From positions 2,976,001 to 3,040,000 of the forward strand of contig NZ_CP080096.1 in the NCBI RefSeq assembly GCF_019428685.1: a DNA stretch of 64,000 bases, given 5' to 3'. Origin of the DNA: Paraburkholderia edwinii. Lineage in GTDB: Bacteria > Pseudomonadota > Gammaproteobacteria > Burkholderiales > Burkholderiaceae. The translations under genes and the position numbers were made by a program. Positions 54,225 through 63,078 of the stretch are shown piece after piece. Positions within the stretch are counted from its first letter, which is position 1. Each line of letters opens with the position of its first letter. Below the pieces are notes generated by a model, which saw nothing but the letters and a program-made list of their open reading frames with translations, did not search any database and was not told where the DNA came from.

Positions 54225-55217
54225 TTACCAGCGCTGATGCACGTGCGGTGCGATCAGTTGATCGTAGATTCGGCGTGCGTGGGCCATCGTCTCTTCGGTC
54301 AAGGCGCCAAGCGCGCTCGCCTCGGCATTGGCCTTCGCCTGCGCGGCGTTTTTAGCGCCGGGAATCACGACCGATACGGCCTTTTCCATCAGGATCCAGC
54401 GCAGCGCGAACTGCGCCATCGTCGCGCCTTGCGGCACATCCGCGCGCAGCGCTTCGACCGCTTCCAATGCGACGTCGTACGGCACGCCCGAAAAAGTCTC
54501 GCCGACATCGAACGCTTCGCCATGGCGATTGAAGTTGCGATGGTCGTCGGCTGCAAACGTGGATTGTGCGTTGAGCTTGCCCGTCAGCATGCCGCTTGCG
54601 AGCGGCACGCGAACGATCACCGCAACATTCTTCGCCTGCGCTTCGCGGAAGAACAATTGCGCGGGACGCTGGCGGAAAATGTTATAGATGATCTGCACCG
54701 ATACGACATTCGGATACTCGATCGCCTTCAGCGCTTCTTCGACGCGTTCAACCGACACGCCATAGTGGCGCAGCTTGCCCGCAGCGACCAGTTCGTCGAG
54801 CCCGTCGAACAGTTGCGGGCGGAAGTAAACATCGGTGGGCGGGCAATGCAATTGCACGAGGTCGAGCGTATCGACGCCGAGGTTTTCGCGGCTGCGGTCG
54901 ATAAACGCTTCGATATTGGCCTTCGTATAGCCGTCGGCCACATGCGGGCTCAGTCTGCGCCCGGCTTTGGTTGCGACCACGGGCCGCGTGCCGCCGCGCT
55001 CGCGCAGCACGTCGCGAATGATCCGCTCCGAGCGGCCGTCGCCGTACACGTCCGCGGTATCGATGAATGTGACGCCGGCATCGAGCGCCGCATGCAGCGC
55101 GTCTCGCGCGTCCGCATCGGACACATCGCCCCATGAACCGCCGATCGCCCACGCACCGAAGCCGATTTCTGAAACGTCCCAGCCGGTACGGCTGAAACGG
55201 CGATGATGAATCTGCAT
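54225..55217 (-). CDS. aldo/keto reductase
   Basis: A 330-residue TIM-barrel reductase from the ATG at 55217 with GAGGAGA upstream. The catalytic tetrad is visible: Asp and Tyr in FIDTADVYGDGRSE, Lys in VVATKAGRR and His in LVQLHCPPTD. SVVIPGAKNAAQAKANAEA contacts NADPH. It reduces an aldehyde or sugar; substrate unknown. It is transcribed alone, towards the terminator at 54163. Confidence 0.92.
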   Translation of the reverse strand: MQIHHRRFSRTGWDVSEIGFGAWAIGGSWGDVSDADARDALHAALDAGVTFIDTADVYGDGRSERIIRDVLRERGGTRPVVATKAGRRLSPHVADGYTKANIEAFIDRSRENLGVDTLDLVQLHCPPTDVYFRPQLFDGLDELVAAGKLRHYGVSVERVEEALKAIEYPNVVSVQIIYNIFRQRPAQLFFREAQAKNVAVIVRVPLASGMLTGKLNAQSTFAADDHRNFNRHGEAFDVGETFSGVPYDVALEAVEALRADVPQGATMAQFALRWILMEKAVSVVIPGAKNAAQAKANAEASALGALTEETMAHARRIYDQLIAPHVHQRW

Positions 55218-55345
55218 GAATGTCTCCTCGAAGCTCACAATTTGGGATCGGCTCGCGCCCGCAAGACCGCTAGTGTGCCAGCAAGTTGCGAGATGCGCTG
55301 ACACGCTTATGCACCCGTTACACACCCCACGCACCTCACGCACCT

Positions 55346-56260
55346 TTACGCACCGCCGAACATGCTCACCAGTTGCTCGCGCAACCATCGGTGCGCGGGC
55401 ACCGTTTCATTGCGTTGATGCCAGAACAGGCTGATCACGCGCTCGGGCGCCTCGAGCGGCGCCCGCACGCCGACGAGTTCGCCGCTCATGCCGAAACGTT
55501 CGCACAGGTCGCGCGGCATGACCGCGATCAAATCGCTTGAGCGAATCATTTCGCAGGCAACCGTATAGTGGTTGACGGTTGTGACAAGATTGCGCTTGAG
55601 ACCGCGCGACGCGAGAAAAATATCGAACGACGGTTGTGTCTGGCCCGCAAGGCTGATGTCGACATGCCGCGCGTTAAGAAAACGCCGCGTGGTCAGACGG
55701 CCGGCCGTTGCAAGCGGATGATCGCGCCGCATCAGGCAGGCATAGTCGACGCTCCATAGCGAGCGCGCACGGATATAAGGAGGCGGCAAGGTCTCGTTCA
55801 CATACACGCCGATCAGGCAATCCACGCGATTGTCTTCGAGCAGCGTCGGCGCATCGAGCAGCAGGTTCGGCACCGAGTGAAAGCGCAGACCCGGCGACGC
55901 GGAGCCAAAGCGCGCAACAAGCCGCGGCATGACGATGCCCGCGACATAGTCGGACATCGAAAGACTAAAGCTCGCTTGCGCGCTCTCCGCCAAGAACGTT
56001 TCTTCGTCGAGCGCCGCGCGAATACGCGACAACGATTCGCCGACCGGCCCCCACAACGCAATCGCACGCTGCGTCGGGGTGACGCCCGCGCCGTTGCGCA
56101 CGAAAAGCGGATCGTCGAAGGCTTCGCGCAGGCGGCTTAGCGCATTGCTTACCGCCGGTTGCGTAAGCGACAGCTTCGACGCGGCGCGCGTGACCGCGCC
56201 CTCCGACATCAGCGCCTCGAACACTTTGAGCAGATTCAGATCGAGCGTCCTGAAGTTCAT
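55346..56260 (-). CDS. LysR-type transcriptional regulator
   Basis: A 304-residue LysR protein from the ATG at 56260, seven bases after GGAGG. The helix-turn-helix is at residues 1-60 (LNLLKVFEALMSEGAVTRAASKLSLTQPAVSNALSRLREAF in pieces). The effector domain of the NodD/NahR-like group follows, with FSLSMSDYVAGIVMPRLV and VDCLIGVYVNETLPP. It is divergent from the MFS/amidohydrolase genes across 139 bp, a typical LysR arrangement, and probably activates them when an inducer binds. Confidence 0.92.
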   Translation of the reverse strand: MNFRTLDLNLLKVFEALMSEGAVTRAASKLSLTQPAVSNALSRLREAFDDPLFVRNGAGVTPTQRAIALWGPVGESLSRIRAALDEETFLAESAQASFSLSMSDYVAGIVMPRLVARFGSASPGLRFHSVPNLLLDAPTLLEDNRVDCLIGVYVNETLPPPYIRARSLWSVDYACLMRRDHPLATAGRLTTRRFLNARHVDISLAGQTQPSFDIFLASRGLKRNLVTTVNHYTVACEMIRSSDLIAVMPRDLCERFGMSGELVGVRAPLEAPERVISLFWHQRNETVPAHRWLREQLVSMFGGA

Positions 56261-56399
56261 CACGCCTCCATTCACCACGCTTATATGGCGGATCACGATT
56301 ATAAATATTTGTGACGTTAAGCATGGCCCTAGAATCGGCCCTGCAGGGTACGACGCCCGCTTCTCTAAGCGCCGTTCAGGACAATGGGAGAGACAAACC

Positions 56400-57764
56400 G
56401 TGTCGACGATTTCCGGCCGCATCGAGCGCCTGCCGTTCGGGCGTTTCCACAAGCGCCTGCTGTTGATGGGCGGTCTCGGCTACACGTTCGATGCGATGGA
56501 CGCCGCCGCCGTTGCGTTCGTGCTGCCGGTGCTGCGTCACGACTGGGCGCTGACGAGCGTGCAGACTGGCGTGCTTGGCAGCGGCAATTTCATCGGCTAT
56601 TTCTTCGGCGCATTGTCTGCAGGTACGCTCGGCGATCTGATCGGCCGGCGCAAGGTGATGATGTGGGCGCTGCTGCTGTATAGCGTCGCGACCATCGTCA
56701 GCGCCACGACTCATTCGTGGCCCGCGTTCCTCGCATCGCGAATCGTTTCCGGCATCGGCACCGGCGCGGAAAGCGCGATCATCGCGCCGTATCTCGCGGA
56801 GTTCGTCGCGCGGCGTTATCGCGGGCTTTTTACGGGTTCGCTCGCCGGCTTCTTTTCATTCGGATTCGTTGGCGCGGCGCTGCTCGGTTACTTCATCGTG
56901 CCGGCGTTTCCCGCAGGCTGGCGCGCGGTGCTCTACATCACCGCGGTGCCGGTCGTGATGCTGCTGTGGTGGCGCCGCGCGCTGCCCGAATCGCCGCGCT
57001 GGCTCGAAAGCCGCGGCCACAGTGCGGAAGCGGACCGCGTGCTAAGGAAAATCGAAAACGAGTTCATAACGGCCGGCGTTGCGTTGCCTGAACCCGAGCC
57101 GATCGGCACGAGCGGCGCATCATCCGCGGCGACCGGCACGCTGCTCGCCAATTTCCGCGCACTGTGGATCGGTAAGCAGGTGCGCATCACCACGATGACC
57201 TGGCTGATGTGGCTATCGATCACTTTCAGCTATTACGCGTTCTTCACGTGGATTCCTGGCCTGCTCGTGCAGCGCGGCATGAGCATCACGCAAAGCTTCG
57301 GCTACTCGGTCGCGATCTATCTTGCGCAGGTGCCCGGCTATTTCAGCGCATCGTGGTTCAACGAACGCATCGGCCGGCAAGCGACGATCGCGTCGTATAT
57401 GGTGCTTGGCGGCGCGTGCGCACTCGGCATGGCATTCGCGTCGACCGGCGGCGAGATCATGCTGTCGGGCATTTGCCTGTCGTTCTTTATGAACGGCACG
57501 TATGCCGGCGTTTACGCCTACACAGCCGAAGTGTTCCCGACTGCCGTGCGCACGACAGGCACCGGACTTGCGTCGGCAATCGGACGCATCGGCGCGATCG
57601 CGTCGCCGATACTCGTCGGCTATCTGTTTCCGAAATTCGGCTTTGGCGGTGTATTTGGCACAACGACCATCGTGCTATTGCTCGGCGCCATTTCGGTGCT
57701 TGTGATGGGCATACCGACACGTGGACGCTCGCTTGAAGACATCGCCGCAGGCGAAGCGATATAA
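56400..57764 (+). CDS. MFS transporter
   Basis: A 454-residue twelve-segment transporter from the GTG at 56400 with GGGAGAG upstream. GYTFDAMDAAAVAFVLPVL places an acidic pair in helix 1, and GTLGDLIGRRKVMMWAL is the DxxGRR loop of MFS. PESPRWLESRGHSAEADRVL and PTAVRTTGTGLASAIGRIGAI near the end resemble AAHS/metabolite:H+ symporters. It is divergent from the LysR gene and sits 28 bp before the amidohydrolase, so it probably imports the compound that enzyme hydrolyses. Confidence 0.9.
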   Translation: MSTISGRIERLPFGRFHKRLLLMGGLGYTFDAMDAAAVAFVLPVLRHDWALTSVQTGVLGSGNFIGYFFGALSAGTLGDLIGRRKVMMWALLLYSVATIVSATTHSWPAFLASRIVSGIGTGAESAIIAPYLAEFVARRYRGLFTGSLAGFFSFGFVGAALLGYFIVPAFPAGWRAVLYITAVPVVMLLWWRRALPESPRWLESRGHSAEADRVLRKIENEFITAGVALPEPEPIGTSGASSAATGTLLANFRALWIGKQVRITTMTWLMWLSITFSYYAFFTWIPGLLVQRGMSITQSFGYSVAIYLAQVPGYFSASWFNERIGRQATIASYMVLGGACALGMAFASTGGEIMLSGICLSFFMNGTYAGVYAYTAEVFPTAVRTTGTGLASAIGRIGAIASPILVGYLFPKFGFGGVFGTTTIVLLLGAISVLVMGIPTRGRSLEDIAAGEAI

Positions 57765-57792
57765 CGCTGCTCGATTGAACGAGGAGAAAGTC

Positions 57793-59040
57793 GTGGAATC
57801 CACGCTATTCAGGAATGCTGCACTACTCGACCCGCTGCAAGGCGAGTTGCTCGAAACGCGCGATGTACTCGTCGAAAGCGGTGTGGTGAAGGAAGTGTCC
57901 GACCAGCCGTTGCAAAGCAAGGCCGCGCGTGTGATCGATCTCAAGGGCAAGACGCTGATGCCCGGCCTGATCGATCTGCACGTGCATGTGGTCGCTGTGC
58001 AGTTGAATCTGTCGCAACTCGTGCATGTGCCGAATGTGCTCGTCACGCTACGCTCGGTGCCGCTTATGCGCGGCATGCTGCGGCGCGGCTTTACAACGGT
58101 CCGCGATGCGGGCGGCGCAAACGCGCCGCATAAGCAGGCCGTCGAAAGCGGGCTTGCGGTCGGGCCGCGCATGTTCGTCGCGGGCCGTGCACTGAGCCCG
58201 ACCGCCGGTCACGGCGATATGCGCTCACGCTCCGACTATATCGGCCCGAGTGCGCCGTGCGGCTGCTGCGTGCGCGTCGGTGCGTTGTCGCGCGTTGCGG
58301 ACGGCGTCGACGAAGTACGTAAGGCGGCACGCGAAGAGCTGCAGATGGGTGCCGACCACCTGAAGATCATGGCGTCGGGCGGCGTCGCATCGCCGACCGA
58401 TCCGGTCGGCGTGTTCGGTTTCGCCGAAGATGAAGTGCGCGCCATCGTCGACGAAGCACGTGCACGGCATACGTATGTGATGGCGCATGCTTATACGGCC
58501 GAGTCGATTGCGCGGGTCGTGCGCTGCGGCGTTCGCACGATCGAGCACGGCAATCTGATCGACGTGCCGACCGCGAAGCTGATGGCCGAGGCCGGCACCT
58601 ATGTCGTGCCGACGCTCGTCACCTACGACGCGCTCGCAAGCGAAGGCGCGCAGTACGGGCTCGCGGAAGAAAGCGTGGCGAAGATCGAGGACGTACGTGA
58701 AGCTGGGAAGCGTTCGCTCGAAATCTATCGCGACGCGGGCGTGAAAATGGGCTTCGGCTCGGATCTGCTCGGTCCGTCGCAGCGACTGCAAAGCAATGAG
58801 TTTCTGATTCGCGCGGATGTCCTGGGCGCGGCCGAGGCGATCCGCAGTGCAACGGTAATCGGCGCGGAAGTGCTGGGCTTGCCGGAAAAACTCGGCTGCA
58901 TCGCGCCGGGTGCGTGGGCCGATATGATCGTCGTCGATGGCAATCCGCTTAAAGATGTCGCCTGCTTGACGGGGCAAGGCGAGCGCATTCCGCTGGTGAT
59001 GAAAGGCGGCAAGATCGAGTTCGATGAGCTGGAGCGGTAG
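57793..59040 (+). CDS. metal-dependent amidohydrolase (imidazolonepropionase/prolidase-like)
   Basis: A 415-residue TIM-barrel amidohydrolase from the GTG at 57793, seven bases after GAGGAG. Metal ligands are in LIDLHVHVVAV (HxH), the Lys in DHLKIMASGG, His in VMAHAYTAES, His in IEHGNLIDV and Asp in FGSDLLGPSQ. GCIAPGAWADMIVVDGNPL closes the urease-like beta-sandwich. Proteins of this type cleave N-acyl or Xaa-Pro-type amides. It should act on the substrate carried by the MFS protein under LysR control. Confidence 0.9.
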   Translation: MESTLFRNAALLDPLQGELLETRDVLVESGVVKEVSDQPLQSKAARVIDLKGKTLMPGLIDLHVHVVAVQLNLSQLVHVPNVLVTLRSVPLMRGMLRRGFTTVRDAGGANAPHKQAVESGLAVGPRMFVAGRALSPTAGHGDMRSRSDYIGPSAPCGCCVRVGALSRVADGVDEVRKAAREELQMGADHLKIMASGGVASPTDPVGVFGFAEDEVRAIVDEARARHTYVMAHAYTAESIARVVRCGVRTIEHGNLIDVPTAKLMAEAGTYVVPTLVTYDALASEGAQYGLAEESVAKIEDVREAGKRSLEIYRDAGVKMGFGSDLLGPSQRLQSNEFLIRADVLGAAEAIRSATVIGAEVLGLPEKLGCIAPGAWADMIVVDGNPLKDVACLTGQGERIPLVMKGGKIEFDELER

Positions 59041-59059
59041 CTCCTTCGTGCGCAATCAG

Positions 59060-59395
59060 CTACTTGTACTCGACCAATATCTCGCGATAGGGCTTATCTC
59101 CCTCATTCCGCGCTTTATGAGTCGCGGGAACGCGCATCCCTTTGCCAACGCTCGACAGTATTTCGAGGTACCCGTTTTCGCACAGTAACGAGTAGACGCC
59201 ACCTGTCGATACCTCGAAGGTGCCCAGATCGCTACCGTGCTCATCGAAGATGCGCAGCGGTGCGCCTTCAATGGCGTACCACATGTACGAATGCATATGG
59301 GTGTGCACGGGCGTTTCTTCACCTGGATCGAGAATAAGGTCCCATACGATGATCTTATCGTTTTCAAATACTTTCTCGGTACCCACACCGGCCAT
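59060..59395 (-). CDS. small cupin domain protein
   Basis: A 111-residue single-cupin protein from the ATG at 59395, with AAGGAG upstream. The metal-binding motif is in ETPVHTHMHSYMWYAIEG (HxH...E). It is likely a small dioxygenase or isomerase-like or signalling protein; activity cannot be named. It is downstream of the leftward alpha/beta hydrolase, separated by 191 bp, and ends 19 bases after the convergent amidohydrolase. Confidence 0.82.
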   Translation of the reverse strand: MAGVGTEKVFENDKIIVWDLILDPGEETPVHTHMHSYMWYAIEGAPLRIFDEHGSDLGTFEVSTGGVYSLLCENGYLEILSSVGKGMRVPATHKARNEGDKPYREILVEYK

Positions 59396-59586
59396 GGCTT
59401 TCTCCTTGAGTTTTCGAAGCGATCGATCTCACGATTCTCCGCATCAATATCGTGACCTGCCTCCGAACTCCGGAAACTCAGGCATGTTGTGCGAAGCATT
59501 AGGCTCCGTGACTGCACCAGCCAGCCGTGCCGGTGCGCGTGAGGCGACCTCATGGTCGCCCGCAACACCCGACGTCATCGTTCACG

Positions 59587-60447
59587 CTATAGATGCTCGC
59601 GAAACCACTGAATCTGCACGTCGATACTGCTCGCGAAGTGCGGCCCTTCGTACATGTCGTAGTGCCCGGCAGCTTCCTCGATATGAAGCTTCTTTACAGG
59701 CGTTCCAAGCGCCGCAAAGAGCTCCTTGCCGTGGTCTGGCGGATTCACTCCGTCTTCGCCCGCCACGACCACCAGCACCGGGCATGCAACGCGAGCCGCG
59801 TACACCCCCGGTTTGTAGTTCAGCATCTCGCGAACGGTCAGAAACGGAATCTTGATATCCATTGCCGGATAGCGCTGGCGGCTTTCCTCCACGAACGCCT
59901 TCGATTGCGGGTCCGTCAGCACCTTCGTGATGGCAACCATCATCTCCCTGCCTGTGCTCTGCTTTTTTTCGTGCATACGCTCCAGTGTCGCGACGAATGC
60001 CTGCTTTTCAGCTTCGGTCATATTGCGCGTGACGACCCGTTCGCCATCCGCGAAGCCGAGTTGACTCACCACGGCTTTGATCGATGGGTCACTCGCAGCT
60101 GCGGCCAGCACATGACCACCGCCAAGCGATGTGCCCCACAACCCGACGCGACTAGCGTCGACGCCAGGCAGTTCCTTGACGAAGCCGATAACGGCGTGAA
60201 TGTCCTCGATCTGCATGGCGGGGACGAGGCGGCCAGGCTCTCCTGCGCTCGCACCAAAGCCGCGGTAGTCGAAAGTGACAGCGGCATAGCCAGCGCCAAC
60301 GAAGGCCTCGGCAAATCCAGGCAGCAGCAACTCCTGGATGCCGCAGAATCCGTGGCACAAGACGATGACCGGCACGGGAGCCTGTGTGTCGGGGCGACGT
60401 AGCGTCACTGCGATATCACTGGCGGTTCGATATGAAGTCGTTTCCAT
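59587..60447 (-). CDS. alpha/beta hydrolase (dienelactone hydrolase/peptidase S9-like)
   Basis: A 286-residue alpha/beta hydrolase. It starts with SYRTASDIAVTLRRPD, has the oxyanion segment VLCHGFCGIQELLLPGFAEAF, the nucleophile elbow WGTSLGGGHVLAAAA at about 110 and GEDGVNPPDHG for the acid. A C-terminal DMYEGPHFASS may hold the catalytic His one strand earlier (AAGHYDMY). No signal peptide. GC content and codon use begin to fall around this gene compared with the rest of the window. It is followed by a small cupin gene. Confidence 0.85.
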   Translation of the reverse strand: METTSYRTASDIAVTLRRPDTQAPVPVIVLCHGFCGIQELLLPGFAEAFVGAGYAAVTFDYRGFGASAGEPGRLVPAMQIEDIHAVIGFVKELPGVDASRVGLWGTSLGGGHVLAAAASDPSIKAVVSQLGFADGERVVTRNMTEAEKQAFVATLERMHEKKQSTGREMMVAITKVLTDPQSKAFVEESRQRYPAMDIKIPFLTVREMLNYKPGVYAARVACPVLVVVAGEDGVNPPDHGKELFAALGTPVKKLHIEEAAGHYDMYEGPHFASSIDVQIQWFREHL

Positions 60448-60957
60448 GTAAGTGGGAAGTAAATATGACGGGTGGCTGGATTACTGCGCGCGCCGTCGTT
60501 GATCAAAATGCGCGCGCAATGCTAGCGAAATCGGAGCAGCAAAACCTTGGCCGGCGAAGATTCATGGGGCCGCCGCCGCGACGGCTTTGACCGAGCTGGC
60601 AACAGGACAGAAGGAGTGTATCGAAAAACGCGCGATGCCGAGCACAGCAGCGCGCAAGGCAGCACGGTGGCATCATCCAGGCCGTGGTCTTCAACAACCC
60701 CCAGGATCCGCGCGCATCGAGCACACGAAGATTCTTGACGAGTGGGGCTATCGCTCTTATCATGCACCCTAACCAACGTTAGGTAGTCTATCAATTTGCG
60801 CAAACGGGACGGACGGGGCGCCCGCCAGAAGCGGCCTCGGATACAGGATCCCGTTTGGCTTACTCATATTAGTGCATATACACCATATGAATTGTCGATG
60901 GACCGCGCCGACCCAACCCTCAACGGGACAATTGCATTTTCCGCTGAAGGAAGACCG
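60448..60957. other. non-coding or degenerate stretch
   Basis: A 510-bp stretch without an intact gene. A 41-codon frame at 60465 with GGGAAG upstream begins MTGGWITARAV and has no recognisable product. Short frames at 60587 and 60670 read like broken protein segments. The composition is lower in GC than the main part of the window. I see no transposase or direct repeats. Confidence 0.5.
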
Positions 60958-61104
60958 ATGACTGTGACTCGCCGGGATGTTCTCGTGGCCGTAGGCGCCG
61001 TTGCTTCGGCGTTGGCCGCTTCCAGGAGCACCTTCGCCCGTTCAACCACCCAAGCGACCATGGGAGGAATGCTGTGTCACGACCGACTCAATCTGAAAAC
61101 TTAA
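60958..61104 (+). pseudogene. truncated Tat-signal leader of a lost exported enzyme
   Basis: The ATG at 60958 has a strong GAAGGAAGA seven bases upstream, and the 48-codon product is almost wholly a twin-arginine signal: TRRDVLVAVGAVASALAAS followed by RSTFA and a short tail with TMGGMLCHD. The frame then stops. In intact genes a Tat leader of this kind precedes a hydrolase or oxidase, which is missing here; the sequence after it has no continuation in another frame. Confidence 0.6.
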
Positions 61105-61440
61105 ACCTCCGAACGACGGCGTCGCTTGAATCAGTCAGCGTGGTCCGGAATCTGCATCCGGACTTTTAAGCGGCGCTCATGCGGCAAGCGGTTTCTCAAC
61201 AGCCTCTTAGTAGTCCGTTACCTTTAAATGAAATAACGACGCTGCAAAGCGAGCCATCCAATATGCTTCACTAAATCATTCTCTAAAGTCTCGCAACCGT
61301 TTAAATGTCTGCCGAACGTTTTAAGGCGTAGAAAATGTGCTGTATCGCGACGTACATTCACGGTGAACGCTATAGTACAGTCTGGTGCGTTATCTAAAAA
61401 GATTAGCGCGACTCCTAAGTATCCTTAACGGAACTGCAGT
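61105..61440 (+). other. AT-rich intergenic region before the HxlR gene
   Basis: No gene in 336 bp. By hand count, the lines at 61201-61320 are only about 38-45% GC. It holds a terminator (61143), the perfect palindrome TTCACGGTGAA (61357-61367) and a TATAGT box (61371-61376) 65 bp before the HxlR start. The palindrome sits right in front of that box and may be the site of HxlR or another regulator. Confidence 0.55.
61143..61167 (+). terminator. intrinsic terminator
   Basis: GTCCGGA (61143-61149) pairs with TCCGGAC (61157-61163) around a seven-base loop, followed by TTTT. It lies 39 bp after the truncated leader frame, suggesting that the lost gene once ended near here. Confidence 0.65.
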
Positions 61441-61869
61441 ATGCTCGAGCAAGTTATTTCTTCCGAAGTGGACGCCTGTCGCGTTCTTCTAGATCAACTG
61501 GCTGATAAGTGGACTTTCACAGTCTTTCTCGCGCTTCGCGATCAACCGCACCGCTTCAATGAACTCAGGCGGCGGGTACCCGGTATCACTCAGAAGGCGC
61601 TCACTCAAAGCCTACGTCGCCTGGAACGCAATGGCATGGTCTCGCGACGTATTGTCGAAACGGCTCCGCCAGGCGTCGAGTACTCCGTCTCGGCTATTGG
61701 CAAAAGCATGTCGGAGCCGCTCGATGTTCTCGCTCAATGGGCCGTGCGACAACTTCCGTCGATACTGGCGGCCCAGGCGCAATTCGATTCGCGCCCTGAA
61801 AGTCATGCGCACTCCGACGCGGCCGACCTCGCAGACTACGATACTGTCACGGTGCGCAGCCGATTCTAA
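61441..61869 (+). CDS. HxlR family transcriptional regulator
   Basis: A 142-residue winged-helix protein starting at the ATG at 61441. HxlR marks are the Cys in VDACRVLLDQLADKWTFTVFLALRDQPHRFNELRRRVPGITQKALTQSLRRLERNGMVSRR (in pieces) and PGVEYSVSAIGKSM. One Cys near the N-terminus is kept, as in redox-sensing members. Its target is unknown; the alpha/beta hydrolase or cupin genes to the left, or the lost gene, are candidates. It is followed by a divergent-end gap and the leftward AraC gene. Confidence 0.88.
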   Translation: MLEQVISSEVDACRVLLDQLADKWTFTVFLALRDQPHRFNELRRRVPGITQKALTQSLRRLERNGMVSRRIVETAPPGVEYSVSAIGKSMSEPLDVLAQWAVRQLPSILAAQAQFDSRPESHAHSDAADLADYDTVTVRSRF

Positions 61870-62059
61870 AATTTTTTCCCGGTTAATATGATGACCATCA
61901 TATAACCTTTCGCCGACATTTCTGGAGATTACTGCTCTCAAGCGTGAGGCGCGCTGCCGATCGGATTCCCGCACAACAACATGGACCGAACGCCGATGCT
62001 CGGGAAAGTGCCGGCTACCCTCGACGGCCTATGCGCGGGAACAGCCCTCAGGTCCCACT

Positions 62060-63013
62060 TTATTTGACTGCCTCCTGTTCGGCGCACTGGAGCGTGGTTG
62101 GACTCACGCCATATTGCCTCTTGAACGCGCGGCTGAAATGCGCCGCACTGACAAAACCGCAGTGCCACGCGACATCACTAATGCGAACACTTTCATCGCT
62201 GTGCGCAAGGATCTTCTCCGCTTTCGCAAGCCGTTGCTGCAAAAGGTAGCGCATCACAGAAGTCCCCTCCTGCGCAAAAATTCTCGATAAATGCCGTTTT
62301 GACACTCCCATGGCGCCCGCTACGAAGTCGAGGTCAATGTTTTCATTTCCGACGTTCCGCTCAATAAAACGTTTGACCTTTCTTAGCATCATTTCAGGAC
62401 GCGTCCGACCGTTGGGCGCTGCAAGCTCGTCGGCAATTTCCCCCATCAAATGAGTCAGAAGTTCGGCGACCCGCCATCTGGTGTACACGCTGCTCGCCTC
62501 GCCATAGGCTGCCGCGCCCGTCAGCATTGACTGCAGCATCAGCACGTCCGGCGACGCATTGTTGACCAGGAGCAAATCACGGCCCAAGGATATCTTTCCC
62601 CTTGTTTCGAGCGAAGCTTTCGGCACTCGAAGCAATAGTCCGCGCGAATCCGGACCTGATGCCTGTGCATATTTGACACTGCCGTCAAGAAGAAGACACG
62701 AGTTTGATTTCAGCCGTACAGACTTTCCGTTTTGCTCGATCTCGGTCGAGCCGCTCTCGGTCAGGAATACGACGACAGTGTTCCTTCTCCAGCTATCGAG
62801 GCCCGGCCCCGGTTTCCAGATCCACTGCTGGCCTGACAGATCGGCAACCTCGAATCGGACGTCCCCCATAAACCACGACGCCGTGAGGAGCTGACGCTCG
62901 ACTCCCGTGTCAAACGCGCACTGCATGCTCCAGTTTTTTTGCACAAGTCGACACCATTCATCCTCGAACTTCGGTGTTTCCTTTTCGAGAGCACGCGCAA
63001 CAAAGTTCATCAT
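62060..63013 (-). CDS. AraC family transcriptional regulator
   Basis: A 317-residue protein. The N-terminal 200 residues are a cupin-like ligand domain of the AraC_binding_2 type (TVVVFLTESGSTEIEQNG, LLLDGSVKYAQ). The C-terminal pair of helix-turn-helix motifs spans MLRKVKRFIERNVGNENIDLDFVAGAMGVSKRHLSRIFAQEGTSVMRYLLQQRL (in pieces) and VRISDVAWHCGFVSAAHFSRAFKRQYGVSP. It is 65 bp downstream of the SKWP-repeat gene on the same strand. GC content is lower than in the core of the window. Confidence 0.92.
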   Translation of the reverse strand: MMNFVARALEKETPKFEDEWCRLVQKNWSMQCAFDTGVERQLLTASWFMGDVRFEVADLSGQQWIWKPGPGLDSWRRNTVVVFLTESGSTEIEQNGKSVRLKSNSCLLLDGSVKYAQASGPDSRGLLLRVPKASLETRGKISLGRDLLLVNNASPDVLMLQSMLTGAAAYGEASSVYTRWRVAELLTHLMGEIADELAAPNGRTRPEMMLRKVKRFIERNVGNENIDLDFVAGAMGVSKRHLSRIFAQEGTSVMRYLLQQRLAKAEKILAHSDESVRISDVAWHCGFVSAAHFSRAFKRQYGVSPTTLQCAEQEAVK

Positions 63014-63078
63014 TTTCTCAATTTCGCCGCTTCTTGCCTGGTTCGTCCCGAGGTGAGCGGATGGGGTGTATCTCTCCG

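Noticed and set aside
59056-59568. A 170-residue leftward frame over the cupin gene
   Set aside because: It is a shadow frame of the cupin gene at 59060-59395, whose metal motif and ribosome site are clear.
60465-60590. Small gene beginning MTGGWITARAV
   Set aside because: It has a fair ribosome site, but the product has no recognisable feature and lies in degenerate sequence; I kept it only as part of the gap description.
62060-63013. AraC regulator as HrpB/HrpX, the known type III secretion activator
   Set aside because: HrpB and HrpX are about 475 residues with a different N-terminal region. This one is 317 residues with a cupin-like ligand domain.
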